Origin: Firmicutes bacterium UBA7510
GTDB taxonomy: Bacteria; Bacillota; Clostridia; Tissierellales; Sedimentibacteraceae
NCBI GenBank assembly: GCA_002479485.1
Contig: DLNM01000054.1
Span: 63,285-127,284 of the forward strand
Length of the DNA: 64,000 nt
Reading direction: 5' to 3'
Both the position numbers and the translations under genes were made by a program. Numbering within the stretch: position 1 is the first letter of the stretch; every line of letters begins with the position of its first letter. The notes under the pieces were generated by a model that made no database searches, was not told the origin of the DNA, and was given only the letters and a program-made list of their open reading frames with translations. Shown one piece after another: positions 50,939-59,979 of this stretch.

Positions 50939-52796
50939 AAAAAACAATTCCTTAGCCTTTCATAAATCGGGTTTACAAACTTTAAAATTAATCCATAAAG
51001 TAGATTCTTCTGCTATACCTATATTTATATTACACTCATTGGTTAAATCACTTTATCCTTTTATAAACATATTTTTATCAGCATATATTATAGATTCAAT
51101 TATACAAAATGATTTTACACTTTGTATATACTATATAATTGGTCTTATAGCTGGTAATCTAATATTTGGTATATTATTAGATTTACTAAATAAAAACTGC
51201 GAAGTTAAAAGCATCAAGGTTAATCAATATGTACAAATTGCAATTAGAAAACATGCATTAGAGCTTGATTATGAGACACTAGAAAATCCTAAAACATTAG
51301 AATTAATAAACACTGCTGATTTTGCCATGGCACATAGAGGAGGATTTGGATATCTTCTAATAAACTACGGTTTGATACTAGAATCTTTAATATCTATTAT
51401 TACGTCTATTGCTTTAGTTATAGATTTGTGCTTAAGGATACCTTCTACTACATCAACTTTTTTACATTTAATAACATCTATACCAGTGTCCTTAGTAGTT
51501 ATTGCAGTATTTTTATTTATTAATGCTTATGTTAATTTATCATTAGCAAAATATTATAATGACAAAAGTATAGAAATATTCCAAAAGCAGATGAAAACAG
51601 AAAGAAAATTCTCTTATTTTTTAAACCAAATAACTTTAGATTTTTCAAAGGGAAAAGTTATTCGTTTATTTAATATGGCTAAAATGATAACTAATGAAGA
51701 AAGGAACCATTTTGATTTTATACTTGAATATAACTTTAAAGCACTATTTACATTGATGAAAAAGCAGGCATATACAACATCATCAATTAGTGGATTTTCA
51801 ATACTATTTGCTTATATATTTGTTATATTAAAGGTATTAGCAAATGCTATAACAATTGGTGCTTTAACAAAATATATAGGTGCTATATCACAGCTTAATA
51901 ATGCAATTAGTCAACTATTAACCCATAATGATGAGGTTAGAGTCCAATGTGATTTTATGAAATATTATATAGAATTCATGGAAATAGAAAATAAACGCCA
52001 AACCGGAACTATACCAATTGAAAAAAGAAATGATAACGTATATGAGATTGAATTTCATGATGTGTCATTTATTTATCCCGGCAGAGATGAAAAGGTACTA
52101 AATCGTGTATCCTGCAAACTTACTTTGAAAAACAAGATGGCTGTTGTAGGTAGAAACGGTGCAGGTAAAACATCCTTTATAAAGCTTCTATGTAGACTAT
52201 ATGAGCCTACTGAAGGCTATATAACCTTAAATGGAATTGACATAAGAAAATACAACTACTTGGAGTATTTAAGTCTATTTGGTGTAGTATTTCAAGACTT
52301 TAACCTATTTGCTTTCCCTCTTGACCAAAATGTTGCTTCAAGCGTAACCCTTGAGGAAGAAATGGTTTGGAAATGCCTTGAATTAGCAGGGATAAAAGAT
52401 AGAGTTGAAGAAATGCCTGAGAATCTTAAAACTCCTTTATATAAGTATGACGAGGGTGGTGTTGAAATAAGCGGTGGTGAAGCTCAAAAGATTGCAATAG
52501 CTAGAGCACTGTACAAGGATGCTCCATTTGTTATACTAGATGAACCAACTGCAGCGCTAGATCCAATAAGTGAGTATGAAATCTACTCTAGATTTAATGA
52601 ATTAGTTAAGGATAAAACAAGTATTTACATATCTCACAGAATGAGCAGCTGTAGATTTTGTGATGATATAATTGTATTTGATGAAGGATCAATTATTCAA
52701 AGAGGAAGTCATGATGAACTTATAGAAGATAAAGATAATCTATATGCACATCTGTGGAACGCTCAGGCAAAATATTATGTAACAAACGAAAATTAG
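50928..52796 (+). CDS. ABC exporter half-transporter 2
   Basis: 622 residues, same architecture as the previous gene: membrane domain to ~350, then GRNGAGKTSFIKL, ISGGEAQKIAIARAL, LDEPTAALDP and ISHRMSSCRFC. The close match of the ATPase motifs between the two suggests an ancient duplication; both Walker B glutamates are present, so both sites could be active. AAAGGAGGTAGAAGATT precedes ATG. Followed by a strong terminator. Confidence 0.87.
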   Translation: MQSKKNNSLAFHKSGLQTLKLIHKVDSSAIPIFILHSLVKSLYPFINIFLSAYIIDSIIQNDFTLCIYYIIGLIAGNLIFGILLDLLNKNCEVKSIKVNQYVQIAIRKHALELDYETLENPKTLELINTADFAMAHRGGFGYLLINYGLILESLISIITSIALVIDLCLRIPSTTSTFLHLITSIPVSLVVIAVFLFINAYVNLSLAKYYNDKSIEIFQKQMKTERKFSYFLNQITLDFSKGKVIRLFNMAKMITNEERNHFDFILEYNFKALFTLMKKQAYTTSSISGFSILFAYIFVILKVLANAITIGALTKYIGAISQLNNAISQLLTHNDEVRVQCDFMKYYIEFMEIENKRQTGTIPIEKRNDNVYEIEFHDVSFIYPGRDEKVLNRVSCKLTLKNKMAVVGRNGAGKTSFIKLLCRLYEPTEGYITLNGIDIRKYNYLEYLSLFGVVFQDFNLFAFPLDQNVASSVTLEEEMVWKCLELAGIKDRVEEMPENLKTPLYKYDEGGVEISGGEAQKIAIARALYKDAPFVILDEPTAALDPISEYEIYSRFNELVKDKTSIYISHRMSSCRFCDDIIVFDEGSIIQRGSHDELIEDKDNLYAHLWNAQAKYYVTNEN

Positions 52797-52818
52797 CTTT
52801 TGCTAATTTTTGTTTGTT
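52781..52818 (+). terminator. Terminator of the ABC exporter operon
   Basis: 17-bp stem AACAAACGAAAATTAGC (52781-52797) / GCTAATTTTTGTTTGTT (52802-52818) with one wobble, loop TTTT. Its left arm overlaps the last codons of the second transporter. Confidence 0.8.
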
Positions 52819-52990
52819 TATATCGAAATTGCTATTTTTATGTAAATGAATATTGACTTTTGTCGTTTATTGTAGTAGTGTAATTTTGTAGATATTGTTA
52901 AATTCAAGTAATAAGCCGACTGATATGAATTATATCCTTTTTAAATATTGTATTGACTTTTTAATAATTTCTATAAAAAGGAGGGATATA

Positions 52991-53536
52991 ATGTTTAAAT
53001 TATTTGATATGGAAGATGAAAATAAGTTTTCATGGAAGTCTCTAGGAGACATAGAAAAGGGTAGAAAAAATCTGGGTACTGACATACCTGTTTTTGTTTA
53101 TAGACTTTTCCAGTTTACACTTAGAGATGAACTTATAAAACAATTTGGAAATGAAAAAACTATCGAAATTTTTCGCAAAGCCGGAAAGTTAGCAGGTACT
53201 GAGTTTTCAAATAATATTCTTGACTTAACCTTGCCATTTGATGAGTTTTTTGCTCACCTGCAAAAAATTTTAGAAGATAATAATATTGGTATATTAAGAA
53301 TAGAAAAGTTTGATTTAATAACAGGTAGCATAATCTTAACTGTGTCAGAGGATGTAGACTGTTCTGGGCTTCCAATTACCGGTGAAACTGTATGTAACTA
53401 TGATGAAGGTTTTTTGGCAGGCATTTTAGAAGCATATACAAAAAAAGAGTATATTATAACTGAAATAGACTGCTGGGCTACAGGCTCACGCGTATGTCGT
53501 TTTATAGGAAATGTAATAATAAAAAATGAGGAATAA
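52991..53536 (+). CDS. V4R-domain sensor protein
   Basis: 181 residues. The whole protein matches the V4R / H-NOX-related ligand-binding fold: an N-terminal helical region (PVFVYRLFQFTLRDELIKQFG), AGKLAGTEFSNNIL, and the C-terminal signature DCWATGSRVCRF with two cysteines (and a third in TVCNYDEGFLAG). V4R domains bind small hydrophobic or metal ligands and often control signalling partners. AAAGGAGGGATATA fixes the start at 52991. The diguanylate-cyclase-like gene follows 95 bp downstream, so it may be its sensor. Confidence 0.82.
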   Translation: MFKLFDMEDENKFSWKSLGDIEKGRKNLGTDIPVFVYRLFQFTLRDELIKQFGNEKTIEIFRKAGKLAGTEFSNNILDLTLPFDEFFAHLQKILEDNNIGILRIEKFDLITGSIILTVSEDVDCSGLPITGETVCNYDEGFLAGILEAYTKKEYIITEIDCWATGSRVCRFIGNVIIKNEE

Positions 53537-53569
53537 AGGTTGAAAGAAATAAAAAATAATGAAAGGATA

Positions 53570-53634
53570 GGAACCGAGCCCATGCACAAATACTTCATGG
53601 GTTTTTGTGAAATCGGTGCATGGGCATAAAAATG
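53570..53634 (+). repeat. Leader element copy 5 (family L) before the GGDEF gene
   Basis: Perfect 10-bp inverted pair GCCCATGCAC (53578-53587) / GTGCATGGGC (53616-53625), ending 6 nt before the ATG (53632). It reads ACCGAGCCCATGCACAAAT, then TTTTTGTGAAATCGG, then GTGCATGGGCATAAAAATG. There is no GGAGG between the stem and the start. Confidence 0.8.
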
Positions 53635-54837
53635 AATAACAATGACATAGATTTACTTATTAGGCAAATTGAAAATGTTATCCTAAATAAACCTTTAGAG
53701 ATGTCCGATAAACTAGTCGATACATCTGATGAGCTTCAAAAGCTCCAAGATGCTATTTATTATTTATCTAGTTGCCTTATAGAGTCAAATCAATTTTTAC
53801 AAGCGCTTAGTGAAGGAGATTTAGACCCAACTCCTCCTGGTAGACATAATTTCATTGCTGGATATTTAAAAGAACTTCATTCGATTTTAAAACACCTAAC
53901 ATGGCAGACTACTCAAGTAGCACATGGAGATTATAATCAAAGAGTTCATTTTTTAGGAGAATTCTCAGATTCATTCAATCTCATGGTTAAACAGCTAGAA
54001 GAAAGAGAAATAAAGTTAAATGAGAAATCAAATGCTTTAACACAATCTATGAATTTGTTGATTTCTGTAATGGATACACAAAGCCATTGGATAATTGTTA
54101 TGGATTATGAAAATCACGAAATAATTTACACTAATCAGTCTGCAAATGAACATTTTTATAATATGCAAGAAAATAAAATACTTTGCAAAAAAGACTGTCC
54201 TATTTTAGAAAAAATAAAATTTATATCTAATATTGATTCTAAATGTGAATATGAATTTTATTGTAGTCACAAGCGATATATGAAAGTAATAAGCTATCCA
54301 ATAGAGTGGAATGATAAAAAAGCTATTGTTCATTATATTTCCGACATAACAGAAGAAAAAGAATCTAAAAGAAATCTATCAAACTTGGCTTATACAGATG
54401 AATTAACTGGAACATACAATCGTAGATACTGTAATGAAATTATTAATGACTTAATACATAACAAGCAAAATTTCTCGCTCGTTTTAATAGATTTGGATAA
54501 TTTAAAACATGTAAATGATACCTTTGGTCATGTTACTGGTGACGAATATATTCTCATGGTAATACAAGCTATTAAAAACAATATACGTAATTATGATGTA
54601 TTGTGTCGAATAGGTGGAGATGAATTTGTAGTTATATTTAAAAATTGTAGTGAGGAAATAGCTGTAAAAAAAATGAAAAAAGTTCATGATAGCATTCTTC
54701 AAATAAAAAAAGATTATATTCTTTCAATAAGCTATGGAATTACATTTGTTTCACAAGATATGAAATTAACTCCAGATGATATTATAGAATTAAGCGACAC
54801 TAAAATGTATGAATTTAAAAAAAATTATAAGAAATAA
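53632..54837 (+). CDS. Diguanylate cyclase with HAMP-like and PAS-like sensor region
   Basis: 401 residues, no membrane span. Residues ~40-135 resemble a soluble HAMP-like unit (ALSEGDLDPTPPGRHNF, VAHGDYNQRVHFLGEFSDSFN), ~140-245 a PAS-like domain, ~250-401 a GGDEF domain with intact RIGGDEFVVIF. An inhibitory I-site RNYD lies exactly five residues before the GGDEF motif. It should make c-di-GMP with product inhibition. Downstream of the V4R sensor gene. The start lacks a Shine-Dalgarno sequence and lies behind a 10-bp hairpin of family L, so translation may be gated. Confidence 0.9.
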   Translation: MNNNDIDLLIRQIENVILNKPLEMSDKLVDTSDELQKLQDAIYYLSSCLIESNQFLQALSEGDLDPTPPGRHNFIAGYLKELHSILKHLTWQTTQVAHGDYNQRVHFLGEFSDSFNLMVKQLEEREIKLNEKSNALTQSMNLLISVMDTQSHWIIVMDYENHEIIYTNQSANEHFYNMQENKILCKKDCPILEKIKFISNIDSKCEYEFYCSHKRYMKVISYPIEWNDKKAIVHYISDITEEKESKRNLSNLAYTDELTGTYNRRYCNEIINDLIHNKQNFSLVLIDLDNLKHVNDTFGHVTGDEYILMVIQAIKNNIRNYDVLCRIGGDEFVVIFKNCSEEIAVKKMKKVHDSILQIKKDYILSISYGITFVSQDMKLTPDDIIELSDTKMYEFKKNYKK

Positions 54838-54840
54838 AAA

Positions 54841-54876
54841 GAGGCTGTTTATAATAAAAGTTAGTTCTACAGCCTC
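54841..54876 (-). terminator. Terminator of the CmpB-like gene
   Basis: GAGGCTGT (54841-54848) / ACAGCCTC (54869-54876), 20-nt loop, with TTTTTATTTC following on the minus strand. It may also stop plus-strand transcription from the GGDEF gene, though without a T-run. Confidence 0.7.
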
Positions 54877-54902
54877 CTAAATCTTATTTGTATCTATTTG
54901 TA

Positions 54903-55583
54903 TTATTCAACAAATCTCATATGAGGATAAATTTTTTTTACTCTCTCATCTGTGTATTTTTTATCTATGTACTCTTCCAATGAATTTGATGCTGGTATAG
55001 AATTACGTCTATCAACTAATCTTTCAACAACGATTGATGACATAAATACATTAAAAATCATGAATATTAATAGAGTAAATGTTAAAGATTTGCCAAAACG
55101 ATTTGGTATCTTTTCAATATATTTAGTAAGTAATGGGAATAAGTGTTTAAGCCATACAAGTGCTAATATCCCCCAAAACAGTGAATAAAGCAAGCATATT
55201 CGTCCATTTAGGTTAAATGGATATTGACTGTAATCCCAAGAAACTGTTCCAAATATCATCTCCTGCACCCAGCTACAAGCATATTCAAATGCTCCACCAA
55301 CTATTGTTCCCCCTATAATAATCCACCTATCACTTTTATTTCTAAGCCAATATAACCCTATTGTCATAAACAATGCACCAAAACCATATACCAAGTTAAA
55401 AGGGCCATATATTAGTCCTGTTCTACTTTCAATATGGAATCCAGTAACTAAACACCATATTGTTTCAACTACTACCCCCATAATACAACCAATGAAAAAT
55501 ACCCAAAAAAGCTTATAAAAATTAAGTCCACTTGCGAAGGATTTCTCATAGTCTATTTTTTTTATTACTTTTGCGCTCTCCAT
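54903..55583 (-). CDS. CmpB-like putative ABC transporter permease
   Basis: 226 residues with five to six membrane spans, family ABC_trans_CmpB (common in Bacillota, function unproven). Conserved parts: FFIGCIMGVVVETIW, SRTGLIYGPFNLVYGFGALFM and GGAFEYACSWVQE. AAGGAGTCGAGC precedes ATG. Single gene with its own terminator; no ATPase gene next to it, so the transporter label rests on family naming only. Confidence 0.75.
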   Translation of the reverse strand: MESAKVIKKIDYEKSFASGLNFYKLFWVFFIGCIMGVVVETIWCLVTGFHIESRTGLIYGPFNLVYGFGALFMTIGLYWLRNKSDRWIIIGGTIVGGAFEYACSWVQEMIFGTVSWDYSQYPFNLNGRICLLYSLFWGILALVWLKHLFPLLTKYIEKIPNRFGKSLTFTLLIFMIFNVFMSSIVVERLVDRRNSIPASNSLEEYIDKKYTDERVKKIYPHMRFVE

Positions 55584-55755
55584 GCTCGACTCCTTAATTG
55601 TTTATATGACAAAATAATACATTTTTCGTCATTTATATATGGTAAATCAATTAATTAACATTGTCAATTAATAAACAATTAATATTTTATTAATATTTCA
55701 TTAATAATACTAATCCCTCATTAAAACCTTTTTTTATAATCAGGATAAGTATAAA

Positions 55756-57420
55756 TTATTTAACTCTAAATGTTTTAGGTGCTTTTTTGTATACTATTAT
55801 CAGTGCTATTGCTATATACAAAATAGTAAAGGCTAAAACGCACAAGGTAAATATACTGCTTGCGGTTTCAATTTGCATACACATAAAACATATAAAATAC
55901 ACAATGCTGTTTATTATATTAAAAAATGGATTTTTAACATCTAACTCTGTTGTATATGGTTGAAAAATATAATACATAAACAAATGATGTACAGAGAAAA
56001 ATATTGAAATTAAAATTATAGCTAAAACAAGCATTGCTATATCAATTGTTAAAACATTTATATCACATAATGCCGCAAAAGCTAAAATTGCTAAGCTAAG
56101 TGCTGCTGCTATCATAAGGTTGTAGTATACAATACGTAGCAGTCTAACATTAAAATTTTGTAGTACTGTTTTTGGCTGTCTGTAAAAGCCGTATCTTAAA
56201 AGACTTATGTCACAGTTAAAAAACATTGCACGACATGCTTTTTCAGCTGTGGACATAAAATACATTATAAAAACAAACATTGGCAAGGAGCTTACTAAAT
56301 ACTTTGCAACCTCAATTGCTATATTAGGTGCAATAAATTGCACAATAACCCCGACAGCAAACAATATTATAATTATAAGAATCCTTATAATTACAGGTTT
56401 TATAATTTGTCTTTTATGTCTTTTAAAGAAAATTACATTTAAATAAGAAAATCCAGACATTTTCTCGATTTTTCCATAATCGTTTTTATCCTTTTCACTT
56501 AATATATCTAAATCTTTTTCCTTAACTGCCACATCTGTAAATTTACTTTTTTGTACATTTTCCATAGCAACAGAAAATAGAAAGTTTGCATCAAGTGTTT
56601 GTTTAATATCTCTATCATATTTTTTATATCCAAAATAAATATAATAAAAGCTAAGTGTGCCAAGTATTATAAATAATATAATAAATGGAAGGCTAAAAAA
56701 TACGCTTGTAATTATGAAAAATTCATCTACTAATAATGGCACATATGCTAGTGCAAGTCCAATTCCTATAGCTACCCAAACAAAACCTGTATTTCTCGAA
56801 AGTATAATTTTCTTTTTATCATAAACTATAAGCTGTAAAGCTTCGCCCATAAATCTAAAGCAAATAAGCGCAAGCCACATTACGACTGCTTGATATACAG
56901 TACCTCCAAGCATTAGCAAGCCTGTAATTAAAATAGGCAAATAAAACACGAAGTGATTTATGTACTTAGTTGACATAGTTATAAAAACATAGCCTTTAGG
57001 ATTCATCTTCATGTATTTTAAGCATACATATTTTTCTCTTGTTATTTTAAATATTTCACTATCCTGCAAAGCACCTAATATGCAGCTTAGATAGAAAAAT
57101 ATATTGACAAATAAAGCTATTACTTCACCTGATTGTAATGAAGCCTTATTAGATAGCATTATAGGATACCAAATCATTAGAATTAAATAAACAGCCTTCT
57201 TAAGTATATTACATAGTTGAAAAAATACAGCTATTATAATTGAAATTATATTTTTTAATTTTATATTTGAATATATGGCATCCGGTAGTATTTTGCCTAT
57301 TAACCAAATGCGCTTAAAATAATATATAAATGTATTTGCATAGATTGAAGTTTTTATTTTGAATATATTTTTTAAATATATTTTTATTATATTTTTGTTA
57401 TTTACCATGTCCGTTCTCAT
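55756..57420 (-). CDS. ABC-2-like permease, large (554 aa)
   Basis: 554 residues with about twelve membrane spans in two blocks, separated by a charged loop around residues 270-325. I do not recognise the exact family; the layout resembles EcsB-like or ABC-2-type exporter permeases. It overlaps the ATPase gene by 23 bp, with AAGGGATG as the only site, so it is translationally coupled. An in-frame ATG at 57408 is an alternative start. Together they form an exporter of unknown cargo. Confidence 0.7.
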   Translation of the reverse strand: MRTDMVNNKNIIKIYLKNIFKIKTSIYANTFIYYFKRIWLIGKILPDAIYSNIKLKNIISIIIAVFFQLCNILKKAVYLILMIWYPIMLSNKASLQSGEVIALFVNIFFYLSCILGALQDSEIFKITREKYVCLKYMKMNPKGYVFITMSTKYINHFVFYLPILITGLLMLGGTVYQAVVMWLALICFRFMGEALQLIVYDKKKIILSRNTGFVWVAIGIGLALAYVPLLVDEFFIITSVFFSLPFIILFIILGTLSFYYIYFGYKKYDRDIKQTLDANFLFSVAMENVQKSKFTDVAVKEKDLDILSEKDKNDYGKIEKMSGFSYLNVIFFKRHKRQIIKPVIIRILIIIILFAVGVIVQFIAPNIAIEVAKYLVSSLPMFVFIMYFMSTAEKACRAMFFNCDISLLRYGFYRQPKTVLQNFNVRLLRIVYYNLMIAAALSLAILAFAALCDINVLTIDIAMLVLAIILISIFFSVHHLFMYYIFQPYTTELDVKNPFFNIINSIVYFICFMCMQIETASSIFTLCVLAFTILYIAIALIIVYKKAPKTFRVK

Positions 57421-58114
57421 CCCTTAACAGTTCAATAATTTCAGCTTCAAAATTTTTACTTTTTAGCATTTCATGATCTATTTGCTTAAGAGTTCCTTCA
57501 CTTAATATTACAAGCTCATCACATAAATCAGTTGCCAGTTGTAAAATATGTGTTGAAAAAATAATAATGTGTTCATCCTTCATGCTCTTAATAAGCTCTT
57601 TTATTTCAAGTGCTACAACAACATCAAAGGATGTTAATGGTTCGTCCAGTAAAATAACAGGTGGCTTAGCTATAATAAAGCATAGCATTTGAACCTTGTT
57701 TTTCATACCGTGAGAATATCCCTTTATAAGTCTATGTCGATCATCCTTAGCTAATTTAACCATATCAAAGTAATCATCTATAGTTTTATCATCCTTAATC
57801 TTATCCTTATTTACATCCATAAAAAATTTGATAAACTCATAACCTGTTAAAAAATCAGGCAAAATTGGTGTTGAAAAAACATAACCTATATCCTCTAAAT
57901 TAAGCTCTTTTTTTATTCCAGCATCATCCACAATACTTGTAGTACCGCTATCTGGTAATATTTCTTCACTTAAGCAATTAAATAATGTAGTTTTTCCTGC
58001 ACCATTTCTTCCTAATAAGCCGTATATCTTGCCTTTTTGGAAGCTAAATGTTATATCCTTTAGAACTTCTTTGCTTTCAAAGGATTTCTTTATATTATTA
58101 AGCAGTAATTCCAT
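57398..58114 (-). CDS. ABC transporter ATP-binding protein
   Basis: 238 residues, one complete ABC domain: GRNGAGKTTLFN, KGYSHGMKNKVQML (variant signature, with SHG in place of SGG), LLDEPLTSFD and IIFSTHILQLATDLC. Energises the large permease encoded downstream, to which it is coupled by overlap. AGGGAGAGTTTTTGAC precedes ATG. Confidence 0.87.
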   Translation of the reverse strand: MELLLNNIKKSFESKEVLKDITFSFQKGKIYGLLGRNGAGKTTLFNCLSEEILPDSGTTSIVDDAGIKKELNLEDIGYVFSTPILPDFLTGYEFIKFFMDVNKDKIKDDKTIDDYFDMVKLAKDDRHRLIKGYSHGMKNKVQMLCFIIAKPPVILLDEPLTSFDVVVALEIKELIKSMKDEHIIIFSTHILQLATDLCDELVILSEGTLKQIDHEMLKSKNFEAEIIELLRDENGHGK

Positions 58115-58226
58115 GTCAAAAACTCTCCCTTTAAATTAAATAATTTGATTTTTCAAAGCCTTGCTTGAGTCATTTAATATTATATCACAACATTTATAAA
58201 AAGTAAATATAATTTACCTTTTATAA

Positions 58227-58643
58227 TTACATTTCATTTTGATATTTTGACATATAGTAAATACCAAGTATGTTATAAAGTAAAAATACAGCTACTGTAA
58301 CTAGTATAGTCCATAATGGTGCATCAATTATTATTAAAATATATGCAATTCCTATAATAAACCATTGAATTATATCACCAGCTTTTGCTTTTGCCTTATC
58401 ACGTATTATCGTATTTCTTTCATCTCTATAATCTATTTCATTTTGTTTTGTGCTAATAGGATCCTTTTTTTCGATTCTTTTCATATATAAATTTGCAATA
58501 CTCATACCTATAAGTCCAGCTCCTACACCTATAAAAATTCCTGCAATCTTTGAGAAATCAGAGTCTTTCAATATAAAGCTTATTGCAAATAAACATAAAC
58601 CGATTATTAAACATATAACATAATATGATGTCTTTTTTAACAT
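58227..58643 (-). CDS. Membrane protein partner of the XRE regulator
   Basis: 138 residues with four membrane spans in two pairs (about 8-28, 33-52, 92-108, 112-130) around a charged segment NEIDYRDERNTIIRDKAKAKAGD, a sequence found in small Bacillota membrane proteins encoded next to XRE regulators. Function unknown. GGAGGATAATTT precedes ATG. It overlaps the XRE gene by 7 bp, so the two form a coupled pair. Confidence 0.7.
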   Translation of the reverse strand: MLKKTSYYVICLIIGLCLFAISFILKDSDFSKIAGIFIGVGAGLIGMSIANLYMKRIEKKDPISTKQNEIDYRDERNTIIRDKAKAKAGDIIQWFIIGIAYILIIIDAPLWTILVTVAVFLLYNILGIYYMSKYQNEM

Positions 58644-58843
58644 AAATTATCCTCCTCATAAATAAAAATATCTTCAATTTTTAAATTAAAATATCTTGCT
58701 ATTTTAAATGCCAACAGTATAGATGGATTATATCTTCCATTTTCCAAAGATCCAATAGTTTGCCTTGATACCTCCAAAGCATCAGCCAATTCCTCTTGCT
58801 TCATCCCATGCTTTTTTCTAATTTCTTCTAATCTATTTTTCAA
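58637..58843 (-). CDS. XRE-family transcriptional regulator (YozG-like)
   Basis: 68 residues, a single helix-turn-helix domain: RLEEIRKKHGMKQEELADALEVSRQTIGSLENGRYNPSILLAFKIA (given in part), ending IEDIFIYEEDN. The start is TTG at 58843 because GGAGGTGTAATA precedes it with proper spacing; longer readings have no site. It probably represses its own operon with the membrane protein. Confidence 0.88.
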   Translation of the reverse strand: MKNRLEEIRKKHGMKQEELADALEVSRQTIGSLENGRYNPSILLAFKIARYFNLKIEDIFIYEEDNLC

Positions 58844-59035
58844 TATTACACCTCCAAAAATAAAATGGAAAGTTAGCTTTACATTAATGATATAACAATA
58901 CATCAAAAATGTCAAGCAAGCTTTCCATATTTTAATTTTAAAACGGGAACTATGTTTCTGTATTAAATATTAATATTATTGCTATAATAAAGCTTAACAG
59001 TTATAATGAAATCATTATTACATTCGGAGGGAAAA

Positions 59036-59917
59036 ATGAAATTTGACAAAATAGTTTCTGTAGACTATACAGGAATAGATGAATTTGTGCATAATGAACT
59101 AAAAGAATTATGTAACAACCTAATAATATATAATGATTTTCCTAAAAGTCAGGAAGAAATTATAAATAGATGTAAAGATGCTGATGCTATTCTTGTATCT
59201 TGGAATACCCCCATAACTGATTTAATAATAAAAAGTTTACCAAAATTAAAATACATTGGAATGTGTTGCAGCCTATACGATGAAGCTTCATCTAATGTCA
59301 ATATCAAACAAGCAAAGGAACAAGGTATTGTTGTAAAAGGTGTTATGCATTATGGTGATAATGGGGTTGTTGAATTTATATTTAGTCAGCTTATTAGGTT
59401 ATTTAAAGGAATTGGAGAGGTTCAATATAGGGATGAGCAAATTGAGTTAGAAGATATAAATCTTGGTATAATTGGATATGGTACTGTTGGCAAAATGGTT
59501 GCCGATACCGGTAAATTTTTTTCAATGAATATTTCATATTATAATCGAACTAAAAAAGATAATATAATTTATGAATATAAACCGTTAGAAAAACTGCTTC
59601 GCGAAAGTGATGTAATCTCAACTCACTTACCACGTCACACAGTTGTTTTAAATAAAAAAGAATTTGAACAATTAGGTAACGGAAAAGTTTTAATAAATAC
59701 AGGATTAACACCATCTTTTGAATTAGATGCATTTGACCAATGGATCAATAATAAAGGAAATTTTGCAATTTTTGATTCTGTTTCAGTAACTAAAGAATTT
59801 AAAACAAAATATCAAAGTTATAAAAATGTAATTATGTGTGATAAGGTTACTGGATTTACTAAAAATGCACGAAGAAGACTTGCATACAAAGTAATTGAGA
59901 ATATAAAAACCATTTAA
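59036..59917 (+). CDS. D-2-hydroxyacid dehydrogenase-like protein lacking catalytic residues
   Basis: 293 residues with the two-domain formate/glycerate dehydrogenase layout. The NAD-binding LGIIGYGTVGKM is intact (GxGxxG). Yet the usual NTxRG segment reads INTGLTPSFELDAF (no catalytic Arg), and the usual PHxxxxT near the end reads DKVTGFTKNARRR (no catalytic His). It could therefore bind NAD(H) without normal dehydrogenase activity, or use other residues. GGAGGGAAAA fixes the start at 59036. Single gene with its own terminator. Confidence 0.75.
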   Translation: MKFDKIVSVDYTGIDEFVHNELKELCNNLIIYNDFPKSQEEIINRCKDADAILVSWNTPITDLIIKSLPKLKYIGMCCSLYDEASSNVNIKQAKEQGIVVKGVMHYGDNGVVEFIFSQLIRLFKGIGEVQYRDEQIELEDINLGIIGYGTVGKMVADTGKFFSMNISYYNRTKKDNIIYEYKPLEKLLRESDVISTHLPRHTVVLNKKEFEQLGNGKVLINTGLTPSFELDAFDQWINNKGNFAIFDSVSVTKEFKTKYQSYKNVIMCDKVTGFTKNARRRLAYKVIENIKTI

Positions 59918-59921
59918 TAAA

Positions 59922-59958
59922 AAAGAGCATGGAAGTTATTAACATACCAGTGCTCTTT
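59922..59958 (+). terminator. Bidirectional terminator between the dehydrogenase-like gene and ntpD
   Basis: AAAGAGCAtGG (59922-59932) / CCaGTGCTCTTT (59947-59958), 14-nt loop, A-rich on the left and T-rich on the right; serves convergent genes. Confidence 0.75.
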
Positions 59959-59979
59959 ATATATTACCTTAAATATAGT

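Noticed and set aside
47142..52796. Agr-like quorum-sensing locus with AgrB/AgrD
   Set aside because: Kinase and LytTR regulator are present, but no AgrB-type protease or AgrD-like peptide frame is seen between or around them.
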